NCBI GenBank assembly: GCA_964570665.1
Contig: CAZMZH010000004.1
Location: 124,001 to 188,000, forward strand
Reading direction: 5' to 3'
DNA from: JAJDAT01 sp964570665
Lineage (GTDB): Bacteria; Nitrospinota; Nitrospinia; Nitrospinales; JAJDAT01
Length of the DNA: 64,000 nucleotides
Shown: in pieces, positions 17,658 through 26,681 of the stretch
Layout: the number at the start of each line of letters is the position of its first letter
Numbering within the stretch: the first letter of the stretch is position 1
Notes under the pieces: generated by a model
Seen by the model: only the letters and a program-made list of their open reading frames with translations
What the model was told of the DNA's origin: nothing
The model's database searches: none
Program-made: the position numbers and the translations under genes

Positions 17658-18932
17658 ATGCCTTTATCTAGCTTAGTAATGGTTGGGGTAAATCACAAGA
17701 GCACCCCCGTAGAAATTCGAGAGAAATTGGCATTTTCTCAAGGGAAAATTGAAGAGTCCTTGGAGAGAATTACCGAAATCCCAGAAATTATCGAGCATAT
17801 AATTGTTTCCACTTGCAACCGAGTAGAAATATACGCCCGTGTTGAAGATATTGATTTGGGTATTAAGCGGTTAAAAGAATTTATTTGCTCCTCGCATGAA
17901 GTTCCCTTAGAGGAATTAGATGGCTATTTTTATAGTCATCGCAGTAACCAAATGGTAGAGCATTTATTTAAAGTTTCTTCTAGCCTAGATTCAATGGTTG
18001 TTGGCGAACCTCAAATATTAGGCCAAGTAAAAGACGCTTACGAAAATGCTCGTACATTAAACGCTACAGGGTCCGTATTAAATCAGTTATTTGAAAAAGC
18101 TTTTAATGTTGCCAAGCGGGTTCGCGAAGAAACGGGAATTGCCGAAAATGCCGTTTCTATTAGCTATGCCGCCGTTGAATTAGCCAGGAAGATATTTGAA
18201 GATTTAGAAAACCATACGGTAATGCTTATAGGAACAGGTGAAATGGCTGAAATTGCCGCAAAACACCTAATTTCTTATGGCGTTAAAACGGTTTATGTGG
18301 TTTCCAGGACCTATGAAAGGGCGGCCGGCCTAGCAAAAACTTTAAACGGGTGTGCGCTTGCATTCGACGAACTGGAAAAGGAAATGCACCGTGCAGACAT
18401 AGTTATTACTTCAACAGGAGCGCCAAGGTTTATTATCGATAAAGAGTTGGTAGAAAAGGTCATTCAGGAAAGAAAACACAATCCCATGTTTTTCATCGAT
18501 ATCGCTGTTCCAAGAGATATTGAACCGGAGGTAAATACGTTGGAAGACGTTTATTTATACGACATAGACGATCTCCAAGCAGTTGTCACAGCCAATTTAA
18601 AAGAAAGAGAAAAAGAAGCGGAAAGCGCGTTAGAAATTGTCACAAATGAGGTTTCAAAGTTTACCGACTGGATGGGAGCTTTGGACGCTGTTCCTACCAT
18701 TGTAGAAATTCGAAACAGAGCCGAAAGGATTCGAATTGCGGAAATCAACAAAACTCTAAAAAAAATGGAGCATCTTTCAGAAGAAGATATTATCAATATA
18801 GAATATCTTACGACCTCTATTATCAATAAAATCCTCCACAAACCAACCGTCAATCTAAAAAAGAAAGTTTTATCTAAAGATGGTCGAGACTTTCTTCATT
18901 CGATACGCCAACTCTTTCATTTAGACGACTAA
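17658..18932 (+). CDS. hemA: Glutamyl-tRNA reductase
   Basis: A 424-residue enzyme that reduces glutamyl-tRNA(Glu) to glutamate-1-semialdehyde, the first step of the C5 route to haem. Present are MVGVNHKSTPVEIREK at the start, STCNRVE with the catalytic Cys (about residue 53), SMVVGEPQILGQVK, the NADPH-binding VMLIGTGEMAE, and the C-terminal helical dimerisation domain. The length is normal. It sits between ccsA and hemC with 5 bases to hemC, so the two are translationally close. The Cys-bearing motif and the NADPH site both appear intact. Confidence 0.97.
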   Translation: MPLSSLVMVGVNHKSTPVEIREKLAFSQGKIEESLERITEIPEIIEHIIVSTCNRVEIYARVEDIDLGIKRLKEFICSSHEVPLEELDGYFYSHRSNQMVEHLFKVSSSLDSMVVGEPQILGQVKDAYENARTLNATGSVLNQLFEKAFNVAKRVREETGIAENAVSISYAAVELARKIFEDLENHTVMLIGTGEMAEIAAKHLISYGVKTVYVVSRTYERAAGLAKTLNGCALAFDELEKEMHRADIVITSTGAPRFIIDKELVEKVIQERKHNPMFFIDIAVPRDIEPEVNTLEDVYLYDIDDLQAVVTANLKEREKEAESALEIVTNEVSKFTDWMGALDAVPTIVEIRNRAERIRIAEINKTLKKMEHLSEEDIINIEYLTTSIINKILHKPTVNLKKKVLSKDGRDFLHSIRQLFHLDD

Positions 18933-18937
18933 AAAGC

Positions 18938-19870
18938 ATGCTAGAAATAGAAAAAATTCGCCTCGGAACCCGAGGCAGCCCTCTCGCTTTGTGGCAAGCC
19001 AATTGGATAAAAAACCAATTGGAAGAAACTCACGAAGGGTTAAAAGTCGAATTGACCATTATTAAAACCACTGGTGACAAAATTCAAGACACTCCATTGG
19101 CCAAAATAGGAGGAAAGGGGCTTTTTTTAAAAGAAATAGAAGACGCTCTTTTAAAAAACAAAATTGATATAGCCGTTCATAGTATGAAAGACGTGCCCGT
19201 TCAATTACCCAGAAGGTTATGTATTGCCTCTTTTACTGAAAGAGAAGATCCCAGGGACGCGCTAATTTCAAAAAATGGAATTAAACTTGCCGATATGCCA
19301 CAAAATGCCAAGATTGGCACGGGCAGTATGCGACGACAAACCCAATTGTTAAATTATCGGCCCGATTTTGAAATTGTTCCGTTACGAGGGAACATCGATA
19401 CTCGAATAAAAAAATTAGAAACCGAAGGATTAGACGGTATCATTCTAGCTTCGGCCGGTTTAATAAGAATGGGTTGGGCCGATCAAATTACCGAATATAT
19501 AGATACGGAAATACTATTGCCAGCAATTGGCCAGGGCGCTGTAGGAATAGAAACAAGAAATTTTGATATAGACGTTATAGAAGCTGTTGTCGCGTTAGAC
19601 CACGAAGACACCAACTATGCGCTAGAAGCCGAAAGGGCTTTCCTCAGAGTTTTAGAAGGAGGATGCCAAGTCCCAATCGGCGGTTATGCAACCATTCAAG
19701 AAAATCAACTGACTTTAAAAGGTCTTGTGGGCGATTTAAGCGGTAAGAAAATTATTAAGTCGGAAAAAATTGGATTGATTGAAAACGCAGAATATATTGG
19801 CCAAGATCTTGGCAAAGAAATTCTCGCTATGGGCGCCGATAAAATTCTTAAAGAAGTTTATAGTTCTTAG
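18938..19870 (+). CDS. hemC: Porphobilinogen deaminase (hydroxymethylbilane synthase)
   Basis: A 310-residue enzyme that polymerises four porphobilinogens to hydroxymethylbilane. Key segments are RLGTRGSPLALWQA near residue 7, DIAVHSMKDVP, TGSMRRQTQL, PLRGNIDTR, and LEGGCQVPIGGYA, whose Cys carries the dipyrromethane cofactor. The length and order match the family. It follows hemA by 5 bases. The next haem genes (hemD, hemB) are not nearby; hemC is the last gene of the visible operon. Confidence 0.97.
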   Translation: MLEIEKIRLGTRGSPLALWQANWIKNQLEETHEGLKVELTIIKTTGDKIQDTPLAKIGGKGLFLKEIEDALLKNKIDIAVHSMKDVPVQLPRRLCIASFTEREDPRDALISKNGIKLADMPQNAKIGTGSMRRQTQLLNYRPDFEIVPLRGNIDTRIKKLETEGLDGIILASAGLIRMGWADQITEYIDTEILLPAIGQGAVGIETRNFDIDVIEAVVALDHEDTNYALEAERAFLRVLEGGCQVPIGGYATIQENQLTLKGLVGDLSGKKIIKSEKIGLIENAEYIGQDLGKEILAMGADKILKEVYSS

Positions 19871-20229
19871 ATAGTTTTGAGACTTTCTTAATTTTTTTAC
19901 GTAAATTTTTCACACAATATACCAACTATTTTTATTTTCCCACCCACAAAGAGTTTCTTCTTTCCACATTATTTTACTTCAATACTAATTTTGAAAATAC
20001 CTTGAACCTTTAATCAGTTAAAATCTTTGAAGACCACAATAATTTTTTTTCTGATACTATTCGTAAAAGCATTCTTAGCAAAACGATCCATTTATTCGCC
20101 CTTAAAGAGCATCTCTTCTTGTAAATCCAAATACTTTAGTACCCACCAAAATGTCCCTAAATATCCAATCAAAAAATATATCCCATCATTTAATTCCCAT
20201 TACTCTAAACATAAGTAATTGACTCCGAT
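19871..20229. other. Intergenic region upstream of the CotH-like gene, nothing convincing
   Basis: About 359 very AT-rich bases. A 63-codon frame from a TTG at 20027 lacks a ribosome-binding site and any family feature, and I do not count it as a gene. No strong hairpin or clear promoter was found. Confidence 0.5.
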
Positions 20230-22941
20230 ATGCGTGGACGAAGTAGACGATTCAGACATCTGAATTTTAAAGCTTCTACTCTCTTTCCATTGGCCATCTT
20301 CTTTTTAGTAATTACTATTTTATGGACATTGGGCGCTTATTCCCCATGGGCTTTATACAGAAACAGCTCTGGCTTAAAAGATTGGTTTCCAGAATTTAAA
20401 AGTTTTTTTATTAATAATTCTAAAATGATATTGAAGAACCACTATTTTGGAATTTTAAACGTCCTTTATGCAGAAGAACCTTCTATAAAAAGTAAGATAT
20501 CATCAATAAACATTTATATTTCTAACAATGATTTAGAGAGCCTTGATAGTAAAAACTTTTTATTTCAACTTGGACTTATCGAAAAAAGACCTAAAATTCA
20601 AGGAACCTTTATGACTCACAATAAGGGTACCCTGCCAATTAGTATTAATATACGTGGAAGCGGTAATCATCACCATCAAATTTGGAAACCCTCCATTAGA
20701 ATACGTTTTAAAAAATCTGGAATTTCAGACGGTTATAGAAACCATATTTTAATTGCGCCTGAAGATGGAATTGGATTAAGAAATTGGCTTTCTACCGAGC
20801 TAAGTAAAACCTGGGGAATGCTTAATTATGGTGAACACTTTACTCGTTTGTTTATCAATAATAAATATATGGGGGTTTATACAAGATATTGGCGATTGGG
20901 TGAGTCTACTTTTATAAATCAAATGAAAGTTCCGGGACCTATATTAAGATTAGAATTAACCAGCAAAAGAGATTTTTTGAGAGCTAAACAAAATTGGTAT
21001 ATTCCCTCGGCTTGGGACATAAAAGGCGAATCAGAAAATAAAAAGTATACCTTGCTATCGAATCTCACAAAATTAGCGCAAGATATTCATTTGAATTTAA
21101 AACCCTTCAGAAAACCTCAAAAAGTAGCCGATCAATTCAATTTGTTAAATGAATATATTGATCGAAATTCTTTCGCAAAATACCTCGCTTTACTTTCGCA
21201 TGGGTCTGGAGAACATGTAGACGATATCCACAACAATGCTTTTTGGCTGGATGTCCCTTCCGGAAAACTTTCCCCTATTCTTGTAGATATAAATGGTTAT
21301 GGAATGTTGAACAAAACCAATTTCAAAACACCTATTATTAAAAGGACAGGAGCTTTTGTAGGAGCCTGGTTAAGAGACCCTAGAAACTTAGCGTTATATA
21401 TAGATAAATTAAACGAATTGATTCTTACTTTTGGAACAATAAAAGAAACAGAGAAACTTATTAAGAATAAATGGAATGAAATTTATCCAGAGTTAGCCGC
21501 CGATATTTATTTAAGTAAAATGGGCAACCCAAGAGATTTGATGGCTATACCCAATTTAAATCAAGATTACGAACAACTGGTAAATTTCATTCATTCAAGA
21601 ATTAACTGGATTAAATCAGAGTTAATAAGGGACAAAATATCAATTGTTTCTATTCAACCAGGCTATTTTGAAATTTTTATTGAAGGTCTTTCTGGATTCA
21701 GCGCAAAGAGAAAAGATGGAAACCTAATTCGGTTAATTGGATCTCAACAAAATAAAGTTGAACCGCTTTTACTCCCATCTATTCCCCTTAAAGTAAGAAC
21801 AAAGGATAAATCACCTCTAAATAAAGCCAACTTCGCGTTGCCAGGAGTAAAAATAATACCAAATGATTTAAAAACCCCTTACGCATTTTATAAAATTCCA
21901 GGTAAGCCAAATGACTATAATTTTTACCATCGATTGAATAAGCAAAAGGTAGAATTTTCCACCTCACCAAAATTTTTATTTAATCATAGAAAATTAGCTG
22001 GAATTATCCCCTTAAGTTTTCCAAAACAAAATAGTAAACCAGTTGTTATTGGGCCTGGCGAAGTATTTATAAAATCTACTAAAGAATATGGGATTCTTCA
22101 GAATGTTACTATAAGGGCGGGAACAAAAATATTTCTTGACTCTAAAGTATCTTTAATTTTTAAAGGTCCCTTAAATATTGAAGGTACAAAATTATTACCG
22201 GTTACCATCCGACCTAAAGATCCTAAAAAACCATTTGGGGTAATAGCCATCATTGGTGAAAAAACAAAAGGAAGTAAAATTCATTATTTAGACATTCAAG
22301 GTGGCTCCGTTCATCGACGTTATAATTTAGAGTTTACCGGTATGTTTTCCGTTCATGATTGTCCCAATATTGAAATTTCTAACAGCCGTTTTGGAATAAA
22401 CTTTATCGGTGATGATGCGGTTCATTTAATGCGGTCCAAAACTAAAATCAATAATTCTATTTTTGAAAATGCTCGAAGCGACTCTATGGACTGGGATTTA
22501 GTTGATGGAAAGATTTCTGACAGTATTTTTCGAAACTCAGGTAATGACGGTCTTGATTTAAGCATGGGAACGGCACATATTTCCAAAAGTCTTTTTGAAA
22601 AAAGTGGCGACAAATGTATTAGTGCCGGTGAGGGAACAAAAACAACAATTGTCGGTTCAAATTTTTACCAATGCAATGTTGGGATAGCGGTAAAGGATCG
22701 TTCAAAGGTTGAGCTTACAAACAACCAATTTGCAGAAAACAATATTGCTTACAATTCTTATAGAAAAAAATGGCGCTGGGAAAGAGGAGGAGAAGGCATT
22801 TTACAAAACTCCTATTTTATAAATTCAACGCTGGCAGATATTAAAGGCGACAAATTCAGCAAAGTTACCTTTATCGACTTCATTCCAAAAAACATTCGGA
22901 TCGAAGGTAAGCTTCATTTTTTAAAAAAAAAGAGTAATTAA
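20230..22941 (+). CDS. Secreted or anchored CotH-kinase-like protein with C-terminal beta-helix
   Basis: A 903-residue protein. A basic start is followed by one hydrophobic span (about residues 18-40), consistent with a signal anchor. Residues about 90-470 resemble the CotH protein-kinase-like fold: INIRGSGNHHHQIWKPSIRIRF, RLFINNKYMGVYTRYW, SHGSGEHVDDIHNNAFW and ILVDINGYG, where the DD...HN and DIN acids fit the kinase-like active site. From about residue 650 an Asn/Ser/Gly-rich stretch (SNSRFGI, NNSIFENARS, SDSIFRNSGNDGLDLS) has parallel beta-helix (PbH1) repeats. A secreted phosphotransferase with a carbohydrate-type beta-helix is the likely reading. No clear Shine-Dalgarno precedes the ATG. 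Confidence 0.75.
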   Translation: MRGRSRRFRHLNFKASTLFPLAIFFLVITILWTLGAYSPWALYRNSSGLKDWFPEFKSFFINNSKMILKNHYFGILNVLYAEEPSIKSKISSINIYISNNDLESLDSKNFLFQLGLIEKRPKIQGTFMTHNKGTLPISINIRGSGNHHHQIWKPSIRIRFKKSGISDGYRNHILIAPEDGIGLRNWLSTELSKTWGMLNYGEHFTRLFINNKYMGVYTRYWRLGESTFINQMKVPGPILRLELTSKRDFLRAKQNWYIPSAWDIKGESENKKYTLLSNLTKLAQDIHLNLKPFRKPQKVADQFNLLNEYIDRNSFAKYLALLSHGSGEHVDDIHNNAFWLDVPSGKLSPILVDINGYGMLNKTNFKTPIIKRTGAFVGAWLRDPRNLALYIDKLNELILTFGTIKETEKLIKNKWNEIYPELAADIYLSKMGNPRDLMAIPNLNQDYEQLVNFIHSRINWIKSELIRDKISIVSIQPGYFEIFIEGLSGFSAKRKDGNLIRLIGSQQNKVEPLLLPSIPLKVRTKDKSPLNKANFALPGVKIIPNDLKTPYAFYKIPGKPNDYNFYHRLNKQKVEFSTSPKFLFNHRKLAGIIPLSFPKQNSKPVVIGPGEVFIKSTKEYGILQNVTIRAGTKIFLDSKVSLIFKGPLNIEGTKLLPVTIRPKDPKKPFGVIAIIGEKTKGSKIHYLDIQGGSVHRRYNLEFTGMFSVHDCPNIEISNSRFGINFIGDDAVHLMRSKTKINNSIFENARSDSMDWDLVDGKISDSIFRNSGNDGLDLSMGTAHISKSLFEKSGDKCISAGEGTKTTIVGSNFYQCNVGIAVKDRSKVELTNNQFAENNIAYNSYRKKWRWERGGEGILQNSYFINSTLADIKGDKFSKVTFIDFIPKNIRIEGKLHFLKKKSN

Positions 22942-23008
22942 TTCTTTGAAAATATTTAGTTAAATATTTCTAATAAAAAAGACTTTTCCCAGACCTATAT
23001 CTTATTAT

Positions 23009-23623
23009 TTAATCCGTCTCCAATTCTTTTTTGAAAGTGATGAACTGGTTAAAACATTCGTCATATTTCCGGGTCACTGGAAATTGCGGAAATTCCTTTA
23101 TTATACTATCCGGTGGACAAAAGAAAATTCCTCTATGCGCCGCTTTAAGCATTCCTGTATCGTTATAAGAATCTCCGGAAGCGATTACTTTAAAATTCAA
23201 ACCTTTTAATGCTTCGACCGCTTTAGACTTACCGTCTTTTTGCCTCAATTGATAATTAGCGATATTCTTGTTTTCATCGACAACCAAAGAATGACAAAAG
23301 AGAGTAGGGTAGCCAAGCTGGGCCATTAATGGCGCTGCAAACTCATAAAAAGTATCCGACAATATTATTATTTGAAATTGTTCTCTTAACTTATTCAAAT
23401 AATCTTTTGCCCCTGGTAAAGGTTCTATCCCCTTAATAACATCTTGAATATCGTCAAGTTTCAGATTATTCTCGTCCAATATTTTTAACCTGCCTTGCAT
23501 CAACTCATCGTAGTCGGGTATATCGCGTGTCGTTAATTTTAGTTTTTCGATTCCAGTTTTCTCGGCGAACGCAATCCAAATTTCTGGAACCAACACGCCT
23601 TCTAAATCCAAACAAGCTATCAT
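23009..23623 (-). CDS. thrH: Phosphoserine phosphatase / homoserine phosphotransferase ThrH
   Basis: A 204-residue HAD-family enzyme. It opens with IACLDLEGVLVPEIW, where the DxE in place of the usual HAD DxD is the hallmark of ThrH, and continues with IILSDTFYEFA (motif II Ser) and IASGDSYNDTGML (motif IV acids). Members dephosphorylate phosphoserine and can move the phosphate to homoserine. The length is normal. It is convergent with the CotH-like gene and lies about 70 bases downstream of murJ on the same strand. Confidence 0.9.
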   Translation of the reverse strand: MIACLDLEGVLVPEIWIAFAEKTGIEKLKLTTRDIPDYDELMQGRLKILDENNLKLDDIQDVIKGIEPLPGAKDYLNKLREQFQIIILSDTFYEFAAPLMAQLGYPTLFCHSLVVDENKNIANYQLRQKDGKSKAVEALKGLNFKVIASGDSYNDTGMLKAAHRGIFFCPPDSIIKEFPQFPVTRKYDECFNQFITFKKELETD

Positions 23624-23695
23624 TTAAAACTCCTTCAAAAATCTGTTAAGTATTGCTAAAAATATTGGCTTCCCTAAAGTTTTACGGAAGTTCTT

Positions 23696-25261
23696 TTAAG
23701 CTTTTAGGGTTTGTTTACTTTTTAAATTCCTAATAAAATCCCATTCTTCATTTTTTAACATCCGGGAAACAAAAATAAAACAGAAAACTCCAGCTGTGAT
23801 GCAAAAAATCAAAACGGATAATTTAACTAATAAAGAATCTGCTGGATTAAACAAAAATTCGTTTAGAAAATAAACGACCAAAGTCATTACTCCAGAGGCT
23901 ACTATCAGTTTTTGAGTAGACGACCAAATTTTGCTTCCTTCCAATCTTCCTAATCTCTTTTTCAATATATATAAAAGAACCAGGCAATTAAAAATTGCGG
24001 CTAAAGACGTCGCAAGCGCCAACCCTGCATGCTTTAGAGGCCCCATTAAAATAAGGTTTAAAACAACATTCAAGAGCATGGAATAGGCGCCAATAATTGC
24101 CGGCGTTTTTGCGTCTTGCAAAGAATAAAAACCAGCGGTTAATATCTTCAATCCAGCAAAAGCGCAAAGACCAATGGAATAACATAAAATAGCTTGAGAC
24201 GTCCCATCGGTAGCCAAACGTAAAAATTCGCCTCTTTCCCATAAAGTGTTTACGATTGGAAATCTTAAAATTATTAATCCACAAGTTGCGGGAATGGTGA
24301 CAAAAAGAACGAGCCTCACTCCAAATGAAACCGTCTTTGTAAAACTATCAAGATCATTTTTTGCCGCCTGATCTGAAAGAGTAGGCAATATAGCCGCCCC
24401 TAAAGCCACTGCAAAAACCCCTAACGGTAGCTGCACCAATCTATTTCCATAATATAAATAAGAGATAGATCCGCCCGGTAAAAGGGAGGCCAACAAAGTA
24501 TCAATCAAAATATTAATTTCATAAACGGCGACCCCTAAAACTGCCGGCAACATCAGTTTGCCAAACTTAATAATTCCTTGGTGTTTAAAATCAAAAGAAA
24601 ACTTAAAACGCAAACCTTTTGATCGAGCCAAAGGCCATTGCATGATTATTTGAATAAAACCTCCAACCAATACTCCTATCGCTAAACCCATTACGGGTTG
24701 TTCCATTTTAGGAGAAATCCAAATTGCGGAAATAATGATGCAAATATTTAGAAGAACAGGAGCGGCGGCGGGCAAAGCAAAAATCTTTTTTGTGTTTAAT
24801 ATTGCCGTAAAAAAGGCTGATAAACCTATAAAAAATAGAAAGCCTGCCATCCATTCGGTCAAATGAACGGTTAATTGAAATTTATCGGGGTCATCAACAA
24901 AACCGGGGGCCAATATAGAAATTAATGGAGAAGCGAAAACATAAATAAATAAACTAACCCCTCCCAGAGTTATACCTAATAATAAAAATAATTTAGAGCA
25001 AAACTCCCAACCTTCTTTTTCTTTATCAGTCGCTAAGTATTCGGAAAATACCGGTATAAAAGCGGCAGTCATACCGCCTTCGCCCAAAATTCTTCTTTGA
25101 ATATTAGGAATCCTAAACGCAACAAAAAAAGCGTCGGCAGCGGCGGAGGATCCAAAGTTCATAGCAATCACTAAATCTCTAATGAATCCAAAGATCCGCG
25201 AAAATAAAGTCATCGTGCCGATGGAACCAGCGGCGCGGCTTACTTTTTCATTTTTATCCAT
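23696..25261 (-). CDS. murJ: Lipid II flippase MurJ
   Basis: A 521-residue membrane protein with about 13-14 spans, of the MurJ/MVF MOP-exporter family, that flips lipid II for peptidoglycan synthesis. The N-terminus RAAGSIGTMTLFSRIFGFIRDLVIA and the FRIPNIQRRILGEGGMTAAFIPVF segment are characteristic, including the functionally important Arg residues and the ERGEF turn (LWERGEFLRLATDG). The length is typical. The start is ATG. Upstream lies a hairpin-bearing intergenic region of 287 bases. Confidence 0.95.
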   Translation of the reverse strand: MDKNEKVSRAAGSIGTMTLFSRIFGFIRDLVIAMNFGSSAAADAFFVAFRIPNIQRRILGEGGMTAAFIPVFSEYLATDKEKEGWEFCSKLFLLLGITLGGVSLFIYVFASPLISILAPGFVDDPDKFQLTVHLTEWMAGFLFFIGLSAFFTAILNTKKIFALPAAAPVLLNICIIISAIWISPKMEQPVMGLAIGVLVGGFIQIIMQWPLARSKGLRFKFSFDFKHQGIIKFGKLMLPAVLGVAVYEINILIDTLLASLLPGGSISYLYYGNRLVQLPLGVFAVALGAAILPTLSDQAAKNDLDSFTKTVSFGVRLVLFVTIPATCGLIILRFPIVNTLWERGEFLRLATDGTSQAILCYSIGLCAFAGLKILTAGFYSLQDAKTPAIIGAYSMLLNVVLNLILMGPLKHAGLALATSLAAIFNCLVLLYILKKRLGRLEGSKIWSSTQKLIVASGVMTLVVYFLNEFLFNPADSLLVKLSVLIFCITAGVFCFIFVSRMLKNEEWDFIRNLKSKQTLKA

Positions 25262-25417
25262 GCAGGAAAGCGTTTGGGAGGAGAGATTTAATGGAAGGAG
25301 TTTCTAATGAGCTAATACGACTGAAACTCTTTGCTTATAAAGAAAGTATAACAAAATTGAGGAGATCTAGATACTAAAAGAGATTTAAGGGAATCTCTAA
25401 TAATTCAAAATTTTTAC

Positions 25418-25463
25418 TTGTGGCAACTCGCAAGCCCTTATTTCATAAGGGCTGCTTGTGGCC
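25418..25463. repeat. Strong hairpin flanked by direct repeats, murJ-cbiZ intergenic
   Basis: AGCCCTTA (25433-25440) and TAAGGGCT (25446-25453) form an 8-bp perfect stem that extends by one A-T pair around a TTC loop. CTTGTGGC occurs on both sides (near 25419 and 25455). No T-run follows on either strand within a few bases, so it is not a textbook terminator; it could be a repeat element or a processing site. Confidence 0.55.
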
Positions 25464-25548
25464 AAAAACAATTTTTAGAGGTCTCCTAAATTGAATCTAC
25501 GTAAAGTATTATGAAAAACTTTTAGAAATGTATATCAAATTCAAATTA

Positions 25549-26226
25549 TTATTCAGGCCAGTTTTGAATTCCCTTTGAAATTATTTCTTTTACGACTTTA
25601 CCAATCATTTCTCCTAACACGGTATGCATTCCACAATAGTTTTCATTGACTTCCCCAGAACCCGCTACGACAACACAATCGGTTCCAGTTCCAGTGGCGG
25701 GTTGGTTTGATTTTTTACTCTTAACTCCGGCTTCTATGATCGCAGAGGTTTTGGCCATGGTAGCCAAATGAACAGCTTCGATAAGTCCAGAAACATGGGG
25801 TAGGGCATTACAGGAAAGAATTAAGTTAATAGTCCCCGGCTTAATAACCAACGGGTCTGAAGCAACGTCTGCCGAGTCTCCTGCGGTGCGAACATTATTT
25901 AATCCAACCGTTGTAATTGCATGGACCCATAAAGAGCCTCTTTGTAAAAAAGCTTCCTGATACCGAGAAACATTTGCGCCTGTTATAAGACCAATAGCGT
26001 TATAGGGTAAATTATAGCGATTAATTATATCGTCAAATATTTCCCCTAGGTCATTTTCCTCAAAATGTTCGCATTCATGATTAAAAATGCAATTGGCTTC
26101 GGTTAAACCGCCATTAAAAGGAGCCCAACTAATAATAGGGCTGGATTCGGAGAGATTTATTATAAGAGTTTTGTCTTTTAGGACAACTTCAACCGGGGCG
26201 TTTTCGCTAGTAAAAAAGTCGTTCAT
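25549..26226 (-). CDS. cbiZ: Adenosylcobinamide amidohydrolase
   Basis: A 225-residue protein of the CbiZ family, which removes the aminopropanol side chain from cobinamide during cobamide salvage. Family marks are GGLTEANCIFNHE, GLITGANVSRYQEA, VGLNNVRTAGD, and the signature ATGTGTDCVVVAG, with a following HTVLGEMIGKVV. ATG at 26226 is preferred over a TTG one codon upstream. No cobalt/corrin genes are adjacent. It lies 35 bases after a small helical protein and near an HDOD protein, which suggests a short operon but not a shared pathway. Confidence 0.9.
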   Translation of the reverse strand: MNDFFTSENAPVEVVLKDKTLIINLSESSPIISWAPFNGGLTEANCIFNHECEHFEENDLGEIFDDIINRYNLPYNAIGLITGANVSRYQEAFLQRGSLWVHAITTVGLNNVRTAGDSADVASDPLVIKPGTINLILSCNALPHVSGLIEAVHLATMAKTSAIIEAGVKSKKSNQPATGTGTDCVVVAGSGEVNENYCGMHTVLGEMIGKVVKEIISKGIQNWPE

Positions 26227-26260
26227 CAATTTTCATCTACGCCTTAAAGTCATTTATATA

Positions 26261-26656
26261 CTATTCGTCCATTGCTTCCCATAAATCCAAATATTTATCT
26301 GAAGCATCTTTTAAAGTTTTTTTATGAAACGCTATTTCTTCCTCTGTTAAAGTTGATAATTTACCAAAGTTTTCTTCACTAAAAGTCTGCTTTAGAATTG
26401 CGGCCAATTCGTCTGTTTTTTCAAAACCAATCATATCTCCTACAGTACCTGGAACGGCCTTCACTGACATTTCTAACTCTCTTATATTTCTTTTTAAGGG
26501 TTTACCAGCTTCAATAGCCTTTATCAGTCTCTCGATACTGGTTCCAAATTTTTCAAAAAGAGCGGAGATTCCAATTTTCCTAGTATCTCTCTGATTTTTT
26601 AGAGTAGAAATCTTTGCGTTAAGTTCATCTGCAACCGTAATAGCTCCTTCAAACAT
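26261..26656 (-). CDS. Small helical protein of unknown function
   Basis: A 131-residue, charged, probably all-helical protein (ELNAKISTLKNQRDTRKIG, ERLIKAIEAGKPLKRNIRELEMSVK, KDASDKYLDLWEAMDE). It has no signal peptide or membrane span. A GGAG ribosome-binding site precedes the ATG. I do not recognise a family. It sits between the HDOD gene and cbiZ with short gaps (25 and 35 bases), so a three-gene unit is likely. Confidence 0.7.
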   Translation of the reverse strand: MFEGAITVADELNAKISTLKNQRDTRKIGISALFEKFGTSIERLIKAIEAGKPLKRNIRELEMSVKAVPGTVGDMIGFEKTDELAAILKQTFSEENFGKLSTLTEEEIAFHKKTLKDASDKYLDLWEAMDE

Positions 26657-26681
26657 TTTTTACTCCAAGTAGGTTTTCTTT

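Noticed and set aside
20027..20218. 63-codon frame upstream of the CotH-like gene
   Set aside because: TTG start without a ribosome-binding site, unusual composition and no recognisable family; AT-rich DNA gives such frames by chance.
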